Shown piece after piece: positions 4,044-5,431 of a DNA stretch of 5,431 nt. Under the pieces are notes generated by a model, which saw only the letters and a program-made list of their open reading frames with translations, had not been told where the DNA came from and searched no databases. Source of the stretch: an uncultured Eubacteriales bacterium (GTDB taxonomy: Bacteria; Bacillota; Clostridia; Oscillospirales; Oscillospiraceae); contig URWG01000126.1 in assembly GCA_900551495.1 (NCBI GenBank), positions 1 through 5,431 on the forward strand, read 5' to 3'. The first letter of the stretch is position 1. Each line of letters opens with the position of its first letter. A program made the position numbers and the translations under genes.

Positions 4044-5431
4044 ATGGACTACAAAAACACCATCATCACCCCGAAAACCGACTTTCCCATGCGTGCCGGT
4101 CTGCCCACCCGCGAGCCGCCCATGCTGGAAAACTGGAACAAGATCGACGTTTACGCCGCGCTGCTGAAGAAGAACGAGGGCAAGCCCCGCTTTGTTCTCC
4201 ACGACGGTCCTCCGTTCTCCAACGGCGACATCCATATGGGACACGCGCTGAATAAAACGTTAAAGGACTTTATCGTCCGCTCCTACGCCATGCGCGGCTA
4301 CTACACCCCCTACACCCCCGGCTGGGATAACCACGGTATGCCCATCGAGTCGGCGATCATCAAGAAAAACAAGCTCAACCACAAGACCATGCCCGTGACG
4401 GAGTTCCGCGATGCCTGTGAAAAATTTGCCGAGGACTTCATTCAGCGGCAGATGGCGGGCTTCCGCCGTCTGGGTGTGCTGGGCGATTGGGCGCATCCCT
4501 ACCGCACGATGGACCGCCGGTTTGAAGCCGAGGAGGTCAAGGTTTTCGGCGAAATGTATCGTAAAGGGTACATTTACAAGGGCTTGAAGCCCGTTTACTG
4601 GTGCCCGAAGGATGAAACTGCGCTGGCGGAGGCAGAGATCGAGTATCAGGACGACCCCTGCACGACCGTTTATGTCAAGTTCCCCATGCACGACGACCTC
4701 GGCAAGCTCCCGCACCTTGACCACAGCAAGCTCTACTTTGTCATTTGGACGACGACCATTTGGACGCTGCCCGGCAATATGGGCATTTCCCTCCACCCGC
4801 GCGAGAGCTACGCCGTTGTCAGGGCGGAAAACGGCGAGATGTACATCGTCGCCGAGGCGCTGGTCGAGAAGGTCATGAAGGTTGCGGGCATCGGACAGTA
4901 TGAGATCGTCGAGACGCACCCGGGCAGCTTCTTTGAGAATATGCTGGCGAAGCACCCGTTCCTCGACAAGACCTCCCGCCTGCTCAACGCAGAATACGTC
5001 ACCATGGACTCCGGTACCGGCTGCGTCCATACCGCGCCCGGCTTCGGTGCCGACGACTATCAGACCTGCCGCCGCTACGGTATGGAGCTGGTCGTCCCCG
5101 TGGATGACCGCGGTCGCCACACCGATTACGCCGGAAAATATGCCGGCATGAAGACCGAGGAGTCGAATCCCGTCATTTTGGCGGATATGAAGGAAAGCGG
5201 TATGCTGCTGGCGTCCGAGGAGATCGTCCACAGCTACCCGCACTGCTGGCGCTGCAAGAGCCCGATCATTTTCCGCGCCACGCCGCAGTGGTTCTGCTCG
5301 GTCGAGAGCTTCAAGGACGAAGCCGTTGCCGCCTGCGACAACGTCCAGTGGCTGCCCGCATGGGGCAAGGACCGCATGGTCGCCATGATCCGCGACCGCG
5401 CCGACTGGTGCATCTCCCGCCAGCGCCGCTG
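4044..5431 (+). CDS. ileS: Isoleucyl-tRNA synthetase (N-terminal 462 residues; 3' end outside window)
   Basis: IleS is a cytoplasmic class I synthetase that charges tRNA-Ile with isoleucine and hydrolyses mischarged Val-tRNA-Ile. The visible part contains HDGPPFSNGDIHMGH (53-67), whose HMGH (64-67) is the HIGH signature, then GWDNHGMPIE (93-102) of the active site. The CP1 editing domain shows WTTTIWTLPGN (235-245) and GTGCVHTAPGFGADD (324-338). Thr236-238, His329 and Asp338 align with E. coli Thr241-243, His333 and Asp342, so editing should be intact. ISRQRR (457-462) begins the conserved SRQRxWG motif exactly at the window end; KMSKS and the anticodon-binding domain are beyond it. The HDGPPFSNG and ALNKTLKD sequences indicate the ordinary bacterial (type 1) enzyme rather than the eukaryote-like mupirocin-resistant type. 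It follows the lipoprotein gene with no terminator or convincing promoter between them, so it is probably controlled by the T-box at 2623-2860. Confidence 0.97.
   Translation, partial: MDYKNTIITPKTDFPMRAGLPTREPPMLENWNKIDVYAALLKKNEGKPRFVLHDGPPFSNGDIHMGHALNKTLKDFIVRSYAMRGYYTPYTPGWDNHGMPIESAIIKKNKLNHKTMPVTEFRDACEKFAEDFIQRQMAGFRRLGVLGDWAHPYRTMDRRFEAEEVKVFGEMYRKGYIYKGLKPVYWCPKDETALAEAEIEYQDDPCTTVYVKFPMHDDLGKLPHLDHSKLYFVIWTTTIWTLPGNMGISLHPRESYAVVRAENGEMYIVAEALVEKVMKVAGIGQYEIVETHPGSFFENMLAKHPFLDKTSRLLNAEYVTMDSGTGCVHTAPGFGADDYQTCRRYGMELVVPVDDRGRHTDYAGKYAGMKTEESNPVILADMKESGMLLASEEIVHSYPHCWRCKSPIIFRATPQWFCSVESFKDEAVAACDNVQWLPAWGKDRMVAMIRDRADWCISRQRR

Noticed and set aside
4260..5243. Long open minus-strand frame (327 codons) inside ileS
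   Set aside because: It lies wholly opposite unmistakable IleS motifs and is explained by third-position GC bias.

Overview
The window looks like a chromosomal segment from a GC-rich Clostridia member, most plausibly an Oscillospirales/Ruminococcaceae-type gut Firmicute. This is inferred from gene order (yggS, sepF, divIVA, ileS), from Clostridia-like protein sequences, from a T-box leader and from strong GGAGG-type ribosome binding sites. All genes are on the + strand and no mobile element, CRISPR array, rRNA or tRNA gene is visible.

Layout: (1) bases 1-569 hold the 3' end of a HlyD-like membrane-fusion/adaptor-type protein. (2) 635-1330 encode YggS/YlmE, the PLP homeostasis protein. A 90-base low-GC island in its 3' third contains a near-consensus sigma-A promoter (TTGACA, 17 bases, CATAAT) pointing at sepF. 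(3) 1352-1840 encode SepF, which anchors FtsZ to the membrane. (4) 1884-2591 encode a DivIVA-family coiled-coil protein. (5) 2592-2919 are non-coding and hold a complete T-box riboswitch with an isoleucine specifier (ATC), a TGGT acceptor-binding bulge and mutually exclusive antiterminator and terminator hairpins. (6) 2920-3978 encode a 352-residue predicted lipoprotein of unknown function with a beta-solenoid-like repeat pattern. (7) 4044-5431 encode the N-terminal 462 residues of isoleucyl-tRNA synthetase, cut by the window end.

This is a variant of the B. subtilis ylmD-ylmE-sepF-ylmG-ylmH-divIVA-ileS neighbourhood. ylmG and ylmH are absent between sepF and divIVA, and an unrelated lipoprotein gene sits between the isoleucine T-box and ileS. 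The first part of the cluster serves PLP balance, septum assembly and polar/septal scaffolding. The second part is an isoleucine-starvation-responsive unit that, as laid out here, should express the lipoprotein together with IleS.

The two most notable points are the T-box-controlled lipoprotein gene and the promoter embedded in the yggS coding sequence. The T-box itself is a well-known RNA class; what is unusual is the gene it controls first.
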